A stretch of DNA of 64,000 nucleotides, from contig KB292507.1 of the NCBI GenBank assembly GCA_000328365.1, positions 209,103 to 273,102 on the forward strand. The letters are read 5' to 3'. This document shows positions 45,665 through 56,600 of the stretch, one piece after another. The DNA comes from Capitella teleta (lineage: Eukaryota; Annelida; Polychaeta; Capitellidae). The notes below the pieces were generated by a model. The model did no database searches and was not told the origin of the DNA. It worked only from the letters and a program-made list of their open reading frames with translations. The position numbers and the translations under genes are program-made. The stretch's first letter is position 1; the number at the start of each line of letters is the position of its first letter.

Positions 45665-47340
45665 GTAACTTCAGTATCTCTGATTTTGCTGGTGATCTTC
45701 ATCTGAATGTACTAGAACTGAGTATACTACGTTACTCAGCTATTATTTAGGTGTGTGATGTATACCAGATCTAGTCAGTTGGTCCTTGAATTATATTATC
45801 GCTTGAGCGCAACAAGATATAATTTACGTTGATTTGCCATAGTTTTATATTTCTGCAGACAACACATTGAGTAGTCGGATGGTCCGCGGTAAAGCAAAGC
45901 AGGACAGGTTTAATTGAACTGCGGCTGCCTTAACCATCATTTCTGACCACTCGTTTACTTGCATGTTTCACTAAAGCTTTCTATCATTCACTTATTCATT
46001 CATTTCAAGGAGTGTCGGCTGCAGCTGCTAGCTAGAATTCAATTAGAATCACTCTACTATAGTATTAAACAATTTGTAGAGCCCCTTCAGAATCAACAAG
46101 ATCGTTCAAGCACAAAAGGACCACAAAGATCAAGCACGATAGGCTTACCACGAGATATGCCTAATTGTTAAGTTGGTCAATTAAAGACCTTAGTTCAGTC
46201 TGAGTGTTTTTACCGTTATCATAATTCTATTGAAACTATATGGGTTAGAATATACATGTATGAGCATACGAGACGATAAATCCGCTCGTATACAATTTAC
46301 AAAAAGTTCACATTAATGAATTAACGCTGAGGAGTTTTTCATTTATCACGATTCTCGATTCTGACCTGCGTGTTCCATATATACAGAGTGGGACAATTCA
46401 TTATGTTCCTCAATCATTGATGCAGATTTGTTTACATTATTTTCGTAATAATTCGTGCGTAATTAATTTAAATCATAAATCATGCTCGTTTAACATCAAA
46501 ACCCTTAATATTGTATTCATTAGCATATTGTTGCCATGATAACCTGTGGAGCTATCGTTTCCCGCTCTTACCTTTCTTTTATCGTTGTTTTGATTTTGAT
46601 TTATGATCATTCTGAAACACGAATCCATTACGCTGAGTCTTCTAGAGTCCGAGCACTGGCCACTTGAAGGTTTTGCTAAAAGAAAGTCGACGAGACCGTT
46701 ATGTAACCGAAAATTCGGGATGATCCTTGGTATTATAGGGGTATCTGCTAGCACCTCCATAAGCAACCACAAATTTAAACTTCCAGGGAGCTGGTATAGA
46801 ATTCATTTGGGTGATTACGTCAAATGAGTCCGGATATTGCTTCCCGATGGCTTATGTAGCATAAGGTGACAGAATCGACACCAAAAACCACATAATTATA
46901 CCCCCAAACAATATCAAGAAACTCTTCCTTTGTCAAAATCTGTATACTCTCCTAGCAGCCCAAAATCTTGCTTTTATGCTTTTGTCTAATTGAGAGCCAT
47001 GTAGTATGTACACAGTGTTATTCAATGAGTTGGACATCTGGGTTTTACCTGTAGGCCCAGGAGATTCGTGAGACTACTCATAGCTTCACATGTATATTCT
47101 GCCATTACAATGTCTTTTCTTAGCCAAATTCGAACAGTTTACGCACTACTTATTATATCAGAATATTGCATAATGTAATAGTATGCACTTAGTACTTATC
47201 TTATCGAATAATACCCCCCCATGACCCGTCTTGCATGGCCTATTCATCAAGTTAGATAAATCATTGAGATAAGGAATTATTATTTGTTTACCTCACCAAC
47301 TTATAACAATAAATTGAAGCAGCAGTAGACATAAATTTTC
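45665..47340. other. spacer
   Basis: No supported gene. Overlapping open frames on both strands at 46473-46827 carry no domain I recognise. Otherwise AT-rich. Confidence 0.5.
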
Positions 47341-47361
47341 ACATTATTCATTGTCGTAACA

Positions 47362-48635
47362 ATGCTTGACCTCAAAGAAAACTCCCTCAGGATACTCGAG
47401 CCTGAAATCGTCTTTTATAGGTAAGACCTTCATTTTTACGAAACAAATAATTACTTGTATATCACTGTTGGTGAAATAGTTACTGTACCTACTCAACAAC
47501 ACTCACAATAACTGCCTGACTTCTATATGTATTGACTTGAAGGAAATGTACTCGTAATATGACTAGTAGTAGCAGCTAGTACTTGTTCCCATTTACTGCA
47601 CTTAGGTGCTCCAGAGGTTTACTTACAAGTAAATCTAGGTCTTACTGGTAATATTCGATATGGCTTGAAAATTGCGCTTCTGCGTGAAGCACAAAGTTAC
47701 TATAGTTCGATCTTCGTTATGTCGAGTGGTCTGTTATCTAAGACTGGGTTTTTTTTTCTCTCTTGATCATTAATTCTTTTTTGGTAGTCAATTGTCAAGG
47801 TTTCCTAACTCAAAATGTATTGGACGACACCCACAAATATATTCATTGTATATCGGATAGTGGGCGTAGTCCGTTACACAAACCTTAATAAAATTATGAC
47901 AAAATGTAATAGTATAAAACTATTGAAGTACATAATATATACTTGTACATGCATTGGTCTCTTGAAAGATAATTTATAGCTGGTTGTTAGCCTGTACACT
48001 TAAAGGCTTTAACAGTACGTGGAACATTCTTATATTGATGAAATTTTCTGTGTGTCACACAGAAAAGGCTGAAGCTTCTCACTTGGCACGTGCACCAGCA
48101 ACCGTGTGCAAAATGAATGGTGGTAAATCTGAAATTACTTCTGAATTTGAAATCTTTACAAGCCCATGGGTAAGCGATCATATTGGTCTACAGATCTGGA
48201 CTTCATAAATAAACTTGCCACATTTCATGCCGATTCATTTCGTCTTTGCAGCTTTAGAACTAAAGACATAGACCATGGAAAATGGTGTGTTCGGTTTTAA
48301 ATTGGGTTATATGCATGCTATTGTGTGAAGTAAGGGCCTCACCCTGGATTAATCAAGTTCATTCCGTGCAACTCAGTGATTTTAAAGAGTTTGCTCCGTT
48401 ATGTGATTTACTCTTTACTCTTTACATAGTTCGTTAAGGTCGATTGACCTGTTGTGTGTCGGGCCGGGTATAAGGACGAGCACCACTATTATGCTTTGTG
48501 ACGTGAGTTCATGAAATTCCTCTTGTGCAGCTAAGAGTGAGACGATGTGTGGATAGCAAGGGAACCAAGCAGCGGAAAGTCAACGATTACATCTTTTTGG
48601 ACAATGCAACAACCGTGACAGATAAGGCAAGATAA
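47362..48635 (+). CDS. small four-exon gene of unknown family (candidate)
   Basis: Exons 47362-47420, 47606-47628, 48063-48169 and 48531-48635 join in phase to a 97-residue protein beginning MLDLKENSLRILEPEIVFYR and ending in TVTDKAR. Support: donors AG|GTAAGA, AA|GTAAAT and TGG|GTAAGC; acceptors CACTTAG, GTCACACAG and CTCTTGTGCAG; and frame agreement over all three junctions. The 23-nt second exon is the weakest part; without it, exon 1 does not connect in frame to exon 3. Exons 3 and 4 alone read EIFTSPW|LRVRRCVDSKG. No signal peptide or transmembrane segment, and no family recognised; somewhat basic. It ends 243 bases before the transporter ATG, same strand. Confidence 0.4.
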
Positions 48636-48772
48636 TAATAACGTTCAGCGCTTATGCTGCTCAATTAACAATCCATGATATCTTATCACGCCCGCGTTGA
48701 TAAGCATTGTGGATAATTCCTCGGTTGTGAGATGCTGATAACTTGAGAAATTGTACTGTGATACATATACAT

Positions 48773-48780
48773 ATATATAA
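48773..48780 (+). promoter_or_regulatory. TATA box of the SLC16-type transporter gene
   Basis: ATATATAAGG about 100 bases before the ATG at 48878. A start about 30 bases downstream gives a 5' UTR of roughly 70 bases. Confidence 0.55.
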
Positions 48781-48877
48781 GGACCCACCAGGTCTCAAGC
48801 TTCTTCAGAACAAAGCAGTAGCCAGCATTGATTACTCTTTCAATTCTGATCACTAGTGAGTTGGTGCGGATCCCAGA

Positions 48878-51800
48878 ATGGCAGGCGGAGGACACGTAGC
48901 TGCCCCAAATGCCCCGGACGGAGGCTGGGGCTGGATGGTAGTCATGGCTTCATTTACACTGCAGGCCTTGACGATCGGAATCACTTACACCTTCGGCGTC
49001 ATCTTCGTCGATCTTTTAGATTATTTCAAAGAGAGCCAGTCGATTACGGCGTGGATCGGATCCATTCAACCATGTCTGCTATATTTAACTGGTCAGTGTT
49101 TGCAGTTCTCCTATGCTTGTGACCTTTACAGTGAATATGTTGTTGTGCAGGCATCGTCTCTGGTCCTCTAATTAGGAGATTTGGATGGCGTAAAGTGACC
49201 ATTTTTGGGTCAATACTCAGCGCCGTTGGGTTCGCGAGCAGCGCGTTGGCAAACAACGTCTATGTGTTGTACTTCACGTATGGAGTCATGACAGGTTTGG
49301 GTCATTGATGAGTTAATGGCAGTTGAATACAAGTTTTCATGTTGCAGGTATTGGTAATGGCCTGATGTATGTGACTTCAATGGTAGCCGTACAACATTAC
49401 TTCGACAAGAGAAGAGCCATGGCTACCGGACTAGCCGTGTCAGGGTCAGGGGTTGGTACCCTGACCTTTGGACTGCTGACTCGTTCCTTGACTGATCGCC
49501 TGGGTTGGAGATGGGCACTAGTTGTCGAGGGTGGCATCATGCTGCTTGGCGTAGTTTGCGGGGCCATCTTCCGACCTTTACCTCAGAACGAATCCAATGA
49601 AGATACAAAGCTTGAAGCTGAAGCCAACAAAACTGACGAGGTTGTCGACCAGAGTCCCTTCGAGCAAGAAGAACCAGGTTGTTGCAAGAGATCGTGTGAT
49701 TGCATTGACCTCAGCTATTTAAAGAACCCCGTCTTCATCATATACTGCTTCAGTATCCTCATGTTCTGCTTCGGTTACCACGTGCCGTACACTTACACCC
49801 CAGAAAGAGCGAGGCAGCTTGGTATTGATTCCAAGTCGTCATCATTTTTGGTTTCCGTGATGGGAATGGCCAACGTCGGAAGTCGACTCTTGTTTGGCTG
49901 GGTCGCTGACCGCAGCAAAGGAGTCCGGTTCTACCTGGCTGGTATCATGTTGACCCTTGGAGGAGTCGTATCAGTGGCCATCCCTCTCTTCACCACGTAC
50001 CCGCTCATGGTGCTCTACAGTGTCATGTTTGGATCCTTTACTGGTCAGTTGGGAACTCCTATGCTCACTTTCTTGCACGTTCAATATTTAGGTCATAAAA
50101 TACTGTGTACTAACTCTTGAATTGTAACCTTGAGCGCGCAAGTAATGTAATTGTTTCACGATGACCTTTGACCTCGTCATGGCGACAATTGACCTTGTCT
50201 GAAGCACCCTCATTCATGTAGTGTTCTTTTATTGTTTACTGTATTTCTCGATTGCAGAAGGCAATCAAAGTTGTTTGAAGTGTACTAAAGTGTAGTACGG
50301 TCTAGGGGGCACCGAATAGCTCAGTAGGTTAAACCGGCTGACTGCAATCATATGCCAACCGTGGAGGTTAAACAAATTTTCACCTAACCTAACCATAAAT
50401 AACTTAACCTAACCTAACCTGCATAGTAACATGATATAGATGTACCTCAAGTTATTTAAACAAAGCTCTATTAAAGTCACTGCATAACGTCTAATCTCAT
50501 ATTAAATTAATAAACTTCACCAACCATTAGCTGCACATGTACACTTACGGGCACGTGTATCACATTTACCTAACGTTAAATAACCAAAACTTTTCACCTA
50601 ACCTAACCAATAATAACTCAACTTAACCTAGCCAATAATAACCTGCATAGTAACATATACCTGCACCTCATGTCAAAAAAACAATATAAGAATGAAATAG
50701 AGATCGACAAAGTTTATTTATTCATAGGAAAACATATTAATTGACTGAACATGATCTTTTATTGTCTTCAGGCGGTGCAAGGAAGCATCCTCCTCCAAAA
50801 TCCTGAAAGACAAAATAAGTATTCCCTAAATGTCCAGATCATTAACAGAGTTCAGGATACTCACTCTTCCGATTCTTGGCTGAATGTGCTGAGGGCACCT
50901 GCATGTCCACCTCGAGCTCTTGGGGCAAAGATACATTTCAGAATCGTTCTCTTAGACATTTGACTTAAAACAAACTGCATTTTTTATTCCAGCGTTTTCT
51001 TTCTTTTTCACCTCTCCTCCACACAGTCTGAATAATGTTACTCTGCAGAATTCTAAGAATGGTAATAATAACAATTGTACAACACCAGACCCTGGAAATC
51101 AGGCGTTGTGATTGTAAATTATAATTATAATCCGTTATAATTGTAATTCTTCGGTGACTCTGCAGTGCTGCCCAACTGCGTAACAAGGCCGGGCGCTGTG
51201 TACTACTAACTGTCTATGGTGGTATGCAGGATAAAGAATCCTTGGGATTCATCGATAAATGGAAACCCCGGTCCCGGGCCTTCTGTTCTGGCGCCCGTAT
51301 CATCCGATTGGTTTGGGTGGAGCCGTAAAACCACAGCACACTCGTAGTACGGTCTAGACTCTTGTAAATGCTGAATAGCTCCGAGTACACTGTGTTGCCA
51401 CCATGACCTGGGGAATCGAGATAATTATCATAAATGTAATATTGTTTATACTTGGTCTTACGCAGCTTCCTTAATGTCAACCAACACGCACATTATTTTA
51501 TACATAACAAAGATATAATTGATCTCAATTATTGACTACATGTAAAGATTAAATTCTTTTTTGTTTGCATTTCCAGGAAGTTGGGCATCTCTTTTCCCCG
51601 TGATCTTGGTGGATCTTCTGGGAATTGACTCAATCGAGCGTTCATTGGGACAATGTTTAGCAGCGGGATCTATTGCTTTCTTATTGGCATCGCCAATCTC
51701 AGGTAGGGATAACCCAGTACCCAATAGATTGACTGCTATGGTTTCCTCACTTCAGGGTTGATCATTGAGGGGACGGGGGGTAACTTCGACACCCCCTTCA

Positions 51801-51949
51801 TCGTTATGGGTAGCGCAGAGGCTGTCGGAGGCTTAGTGTTTTTCTTCATCAAATGCGTGCAGAGGCGAGACACTGAGTACCAGACGATCGACGAAGACGA
51901 AGACGAAGGCGCGAGGAGGCAAAGATACATTTCAGAATCGTTCTCTTAG
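48878..51949 (+). CDS. monocarboxylate transporter-like (SLC16 family)
   Basis: Five exons: 48878-49091, 49151-49294, 49348-50043, 51577-51702 and 51756-51949. All junctions are phase 1; the protein is 457 residues. Introns are 59, 53, 1533 and 53 nt. The N-terminal APDGGWGWMVV is the first SLC16 signature, in TM1, and VQHYFDKRRAMATGLAVSG is the second, in TM4-TM5. About six hydrophobic helices precede and six follow a central loop (residues near 205-250, with QNESNEDTKLEAEANK and a CCKRSCDC cluster), as in MCTs. The acidic C-tail reads TIDEDEDEG. MCTs move lactate, pyruvate, ketone bodies, aromatic amino acids or other small acids across the plasma membrane with or without a proton; the substrate here is open. 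The last exon's 3' end has a 131-nt identical copy inside intron 4 (separate entry). No AATAAA was seen in the proximal 3' UTR. Confidence 0.9.
50376..50680 (+). repeat. duplicated AACCT-rich segments
   Basis: 50376-50460 and 50590-50680 align: TTTTCACCTAACCTAACC, AATAACT, ACCTGCATAGTAACAT and TACCTCA or CACCTCA. The CCTAA words resemble TTAGG-type telomeric units, but only two or three are in a row, so I do not call telomeric sequence. Confidence 0.6.
50924..51081 (+). pseudogene. partial copy of the transporter's last exon and 3' UTR
   Basis: 50924-51054 is identical to 51918-52048, which covers the last 10 codons, the stop and the first 99 bases of 3' UTR of the SLC16-type gene. It then skips about 41 bases of the parent and resumes with GGTAATAATAACAATTGTAC (parent 52089-52108). 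It lies upstream of its parent, in intron 4, on the same strand. The identity over 131 bases indicates a very recent event or ongoing conversion. It could act as an alternative terminal exon, though no acceptor directly precedes it. Confidence 0.8.
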
Positions 51950-52109
51950 ACATTTGACTTAAAACAAACTGCATTTTTTATTCCAGCGTTTTCTTTCTTT
52001 TTCACCTCTCCTCCACACAGTCTGAATAATGTTACTCTGCAGAATTCTTGAGTCCTTTTTGAATGTATGTTGTTCATGAACTTGTATAATGTGGTAATAA
52101 TAACAATTG

Positions 52110-53650
52110 TACACTAGTGTCATGGCTTTATCTTCTGTTTCTATTGAGGATTATATACTGATTAGATATGTGGATCAGTGCTAAGAGATTATCTTTTTAA
52201 TCTCTTTCAGATTGCGAATTGTGGCATCACGTTTCTAGTGAACTTTTAACTCATTAATGTTATATATCAGCGATGCAACAATTACATGGTGCCTGTATTT
52301 ATTAACGTGATAGCTGCATTAATTTATCTGGTCGAAGAGTTGAATTGGTTCACACGGCTGCCAATGCCAACTTCTTTCTCATTCGCTGCATGGCATCGGT
52401 TGCAATGCTATCACCCAGGGACACATGGCCTCTTGCCTTGACGGGACGCACTGAACAATTACATACACCTGGTGACGTTGACTCATCTGGTGACCTCTCA
52501 CTCTTCATGCTCCTTGATGGCACAGTTCTGGAAATGATTGAGGGAGAGAAAAAACACCCAGCAACGAATTACCACTCAAAAACACAATTACTCGAAGAAG
52601 GGGAGTGGAGGGAACCTCCCTGACTAGGGTTTCCGGCTAAGAATCTGCCCCTTAAATACAACATTCACAGTATAGATCCAGGCGCCACAGCTTTCTTCGC
52701 CACAAGGTCTAACATTTCTCTGTATTCTTTTTTTACTGCATAAATCCTGAAAAACTAATCATGTATGCCCCAATTATAACCAGATCTAGCCCAGAGTTTA
52801 GGAAACTCACCTTCTCCTTATTAAAAACCTGACTTCAGAATCATCATGGCGGCCGCGGTCGGATTATCCAAGAACCCAGTTTCGCTATTCTGATGATAAA
52901 GGATCTTGGGAGTACACACACAAACCTTGTACTGTCAGCTTGTTCTTATCTTTACCGATTGGATCTGATTCATCTGCGATATTTGAATAAAGTGATGACA
53001 ACAATGTCGATCCCTCTAAGTACTTTGAAGCGACGCAGTTCTTTGCGTGTCTTGGATTTATTATGGACATACCGATATTATCCATTTAAATTTCCCCGGA
53101 AAGGGTGTTGGTATGGAGCAAGTAACTGTTGATAAAAACATGCCCATGGAAGGTAAGTTCAATTGGAACAATTGTTTGCTGCGTCTAATGTCAAGGGTCA
53201 AAGGATTCTAATCACAACGAAGAAAGCAGGAAAATAACAAAAAATACTTAATTCAAAATAACTTTGTGATTCACGAATATTTGTCTTCTATTATTTGCAC
53301 GTGAATAAAGGATTATTTGCGAGGACCCTATATGGCAGTAAAACAGTTGTGGGCAATAATTATTACATATATGTACAAGAAATCAGATAATTAGTTTACA
53401 AGACACGAAACGGAATACAATACCATAAACAATAATACGCATACAATAAATAACCATAATTATGAAATGTTCAGCAAATGTTGAGGCTAAAATACATATA
53501 TACCATACCGGAGAAACACGAAAACTAGATGCATAATATTTTTGAAGATTTCGCCAACTGATACATTGATTTTCAACCCCACGCACAGTATGTTAACAAA
53601 TTAAGATTAAAGATATAAAGATACTGGTACAAACTAATGATACGCTAACC
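52110..53650. other. convergent spacer between transporter and glycosyltransferase genes
   Basis: Holds the rest of the transporter 3' UTR and, at its right end, the tail of the minus-strand glycosyltransferase. A 92-codon frame at 52345-52623 and others have no domain. Nothing else recognised. Confidence 0.5.
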
Positions 53651-53655
53651 CTGAA

Positions 53656-53661
53656 TTTATT
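53656..53661 (-). terminator. AATAAA overlapping the glycosyltransferase stop codon
   Basis: The minus strand reads TAATAAATTC, so AATAAA starts one base inside the TAA stop. No other AATAAA lies close downstream. If used, the 3' UTR would be only about 10-25 bases; a variant signal further on is equally possible. Confidence 0.35.
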
Positions 53662-56600
53662 ATAAAAATGATCTCTTGACATAGGATTTAGTAGTGGAAG
53701 AGGGGACAAGTTTTGAACATTTTGATTTGAACCAACATGTCCCTGGATGTCCAGGCACGTAAGAAAACGCCCCACACCTATCATCAGTTGCACATGTTTG
53801 ACTACATCGCAGAGGAGAAGAAGAAAGTCGGGATGTGTCGTGTTTGTGGCAGTCAGCTTCGTACGCGGAGTACAAAACAGCCATTTCTTGCACTATGAAA
53901 GAAAGGTATATTACTATTTTATATAACCTTCGATCTCAAGTTGTGTACTAACGTTTGAGATCAACACCCTTAATGTAAGACGAATCGATTTCGTTAGACT
54001 TGCCCTGAGCAATGAGCAGCGAGTCAATTCCACACGGAGGCCAATCGCTCTTCAGTGAGCATCGCCCGTCTTCTACCTTCATCTCATTTCTCTTCTCGAA
54101 GTGGTAAGCTGTACAAGGTCCTCGCTCCTCGCATTCACGTCGACAGCTGTCATCGTCATTGACATCGACAGAAACCCACGTTGGCGACAGCTCACATTTG
54201 CCAGGAAGCTGACCGTAGATAGGCGTCGGATATTCATACATGAGATCGGTTGCTAAAGAGATAGAATATAGGGTGTCCATTGAGTGTCCATTTCAACGCT
54301 CACCATTTAGGTCGATCAGTAACCATGTGTAGTACTCGGTTTCAGCGTATCGACTTAACGTGTACTGAAGGCTGTCCACACCGTCCCTCTCCGGAGCGTT
54401 CTTTGACCTTTGTAAAGAAAAACCAAAATATATTATCATTAATCAGCATGATAAACGAAACCATAATTGGCTCTAAAGACTCACTTGGATGCACGCATTT
54501 TTGGGTTGCGTCTGTCCGAAACGTGGGGAATGGTAGCATACTTAGCCAGAATGCGCGAGGGTCGAATCATCTTATAATGATGTCGTAGCACTCTGTTGAT
54601 ACCATGTAAATATACACACTGATCAATGAACATGTCACCGTCAACAACATACCTGTAGTAAAAGTCATCATCTTCACCTCCCCAACCGAAGATGTAATTA
54701 GTGAACCCGTTGACCTCTTCAAAGTGCGATGGGTGAACTGCAAATCCGCCCCCAATTGTCACACCACAGCATCGGCTGCGCGAGTATCACTAAATCACTG
54801 TGTCCGGGTAAGAATCTACGTAAAAGTATACATACGTGTAATTCCACTTGCTAAGATAAGCGCCATAGTGATGGAATGTACGCCTGGTGGCGTTCACCCC
54901 ATGGCAGACTATATGACGATCGTCCTCCATCAGAAGGTCTACGTCATGAAAGACGACGCAGTCAGCCGCCCAACCGCGAGATTTCATCTCCAGAAAGGCT
55001 GCGTTCATAACGGCCGCTTTGTTGAAGACGGGCGGCAGGTGCTGAGGATCAATTTGGTTATTATTGCTAATGCTGTTTATTATTCAGCAATGTGATACGA
55101 CTTCATTATTACATCTTGGGTTGCATACGCATAGAATAACAAAACGAAAAAGTTTTTTCATCAAATGATAGTTTAGATATGGATATTAGATTGCTTACAC
55201 AAGGTAGTCTCCATATCTATGGTATTGATGACACAATTGATAATTCATGAGCGTACTCAGGATCTTAGGAGGAGGTGGGGTGTTCAGTGCAGATCCTGTA
55301 AGTACTACATATACTTATTAATCCAATTCGTGCTACGGAACGATGCGTGCCATAAAGACACGCAAATGCTAGGGGAGACCGGGGTCTAAATCCTTACGCC
55401 GCAATTCGCGATAAAAACATTAAAATCTGCGCTTTCCAAATGACAACTAATCGGTAATTTCGAGCACATTTCGATATAAACTGAACATTTTTAGAAAGAT
55501 TAAATCCTCATAAAGATACTGGAAGCATTTTGGAAAGTTTATAAGTTCGTTAAACATTTTTATTTACGCATCAAACAACTCCGCTGTTAACGATACTTTT
55601 ACACTCGCAAATACCATATGGAAAAATCCTACCCTAACGCCTTAGAAAAAAAAAAAAAAAAAATATCTTTACAACTTTGTCAAACGTCCATTTAAATCCT
55701 GAAAGTTTATCGTTATAACTTCCTTATTAATTTCTTAACTAGAAAAGAATATATATTGCATTCATTCGCGATTACTCTCGCAATCATAACGTGAATCAAC
55801 GAGAACCGATAAAATCGAGCACAATCATAATGCCGCAATTCGTTGAACTTTTCATCAAAGCATTCTTGTCAGCTAGTCTACGTACACTTTCATGGTACTA
55901 GTACATGAACTACTGTAATAACATGTCATTGTCTCATTGAGACTGAATTAATCTACTACTACCAAGCTTACATACTACAGCAAGACGCCATAGATCTTGC
56001 AAATTTTTCGTTAAGGACTACTTGTTGATTAATGCAAATTCTAAATGATGCCATGGGTTCAAACAATTTTTTTTCTTGAAGCATATTTATAAGTACGATC
56101 TGATGTATGGGAGGCTTAAGGATAGGTTGGATATTGTGTTTATTTATCATGATATTAGGTGAGTGTGGAGACTCGCAGTCAGTACATGAACGGCATCTGA
56201 ATAATAATTATGTTCACTGTCGGGCGAGGTATAAATATGTATACACACCCGAGTCATATCTGCAATTACTGCATATGATGTATGCAACTGCAAAGCTTAG
56301 CTGCAAAATTTAGCAATGTCTGCAGTAAATATTGCTATTATAATTATTAGTCTATCTGAGTATATCTCTAAATTTATATCATATATGCATGTCTATTTTT
56401 TTAGAATAATATTGCAACTGTGACACTATCCATTCAAGACTATTGGCCTCAAGTCGACGCAAAAATGCATGACTATCACCGACCCAGTCACAGACAGGCG
56501 ACCGGCCGGTGTCACTGTAAGACTTAGCAAAACAATTACCAATGATGTATTGTGACATGCAGTGCTGACTACTAAAACAAACCATGTCAGACATCATGGT

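Larger units (their letters stand above)
50306..51343 (+). mobile_element. composite retro-insert in transporter intron 4
   Basis: A 1,038-bp segment bounded by exact 14-bp direct repeats GTAGTACGGTCTAG (50292-50305 and 51344-51357). It starts with a tRNA-like A box (GAATAGCTCAGTAGG) and ends with the SINE family A terminus (GGAGCCGTAAAACC...), so its two ends are SINE ends. The middle is foreign to the SINE: two diverged 90-base copies with (CCTAA)n words (50376-50460 and 50590-50680), then unknown sequence, then a copy of the host gene's own terminal exon and 3' UTR (50924-51081). The remaining SINE body resumes near 51088. I infer a SINE that captured or received other sequence. Confidence 0.7.

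Noticed and set aside
50380-50420. Telomere-like (CCTAA)n repeat
   Set aside because: Only two or three units in a row, inside a transposed segment that is itself duplicated nearby; not an interstitial telomere.
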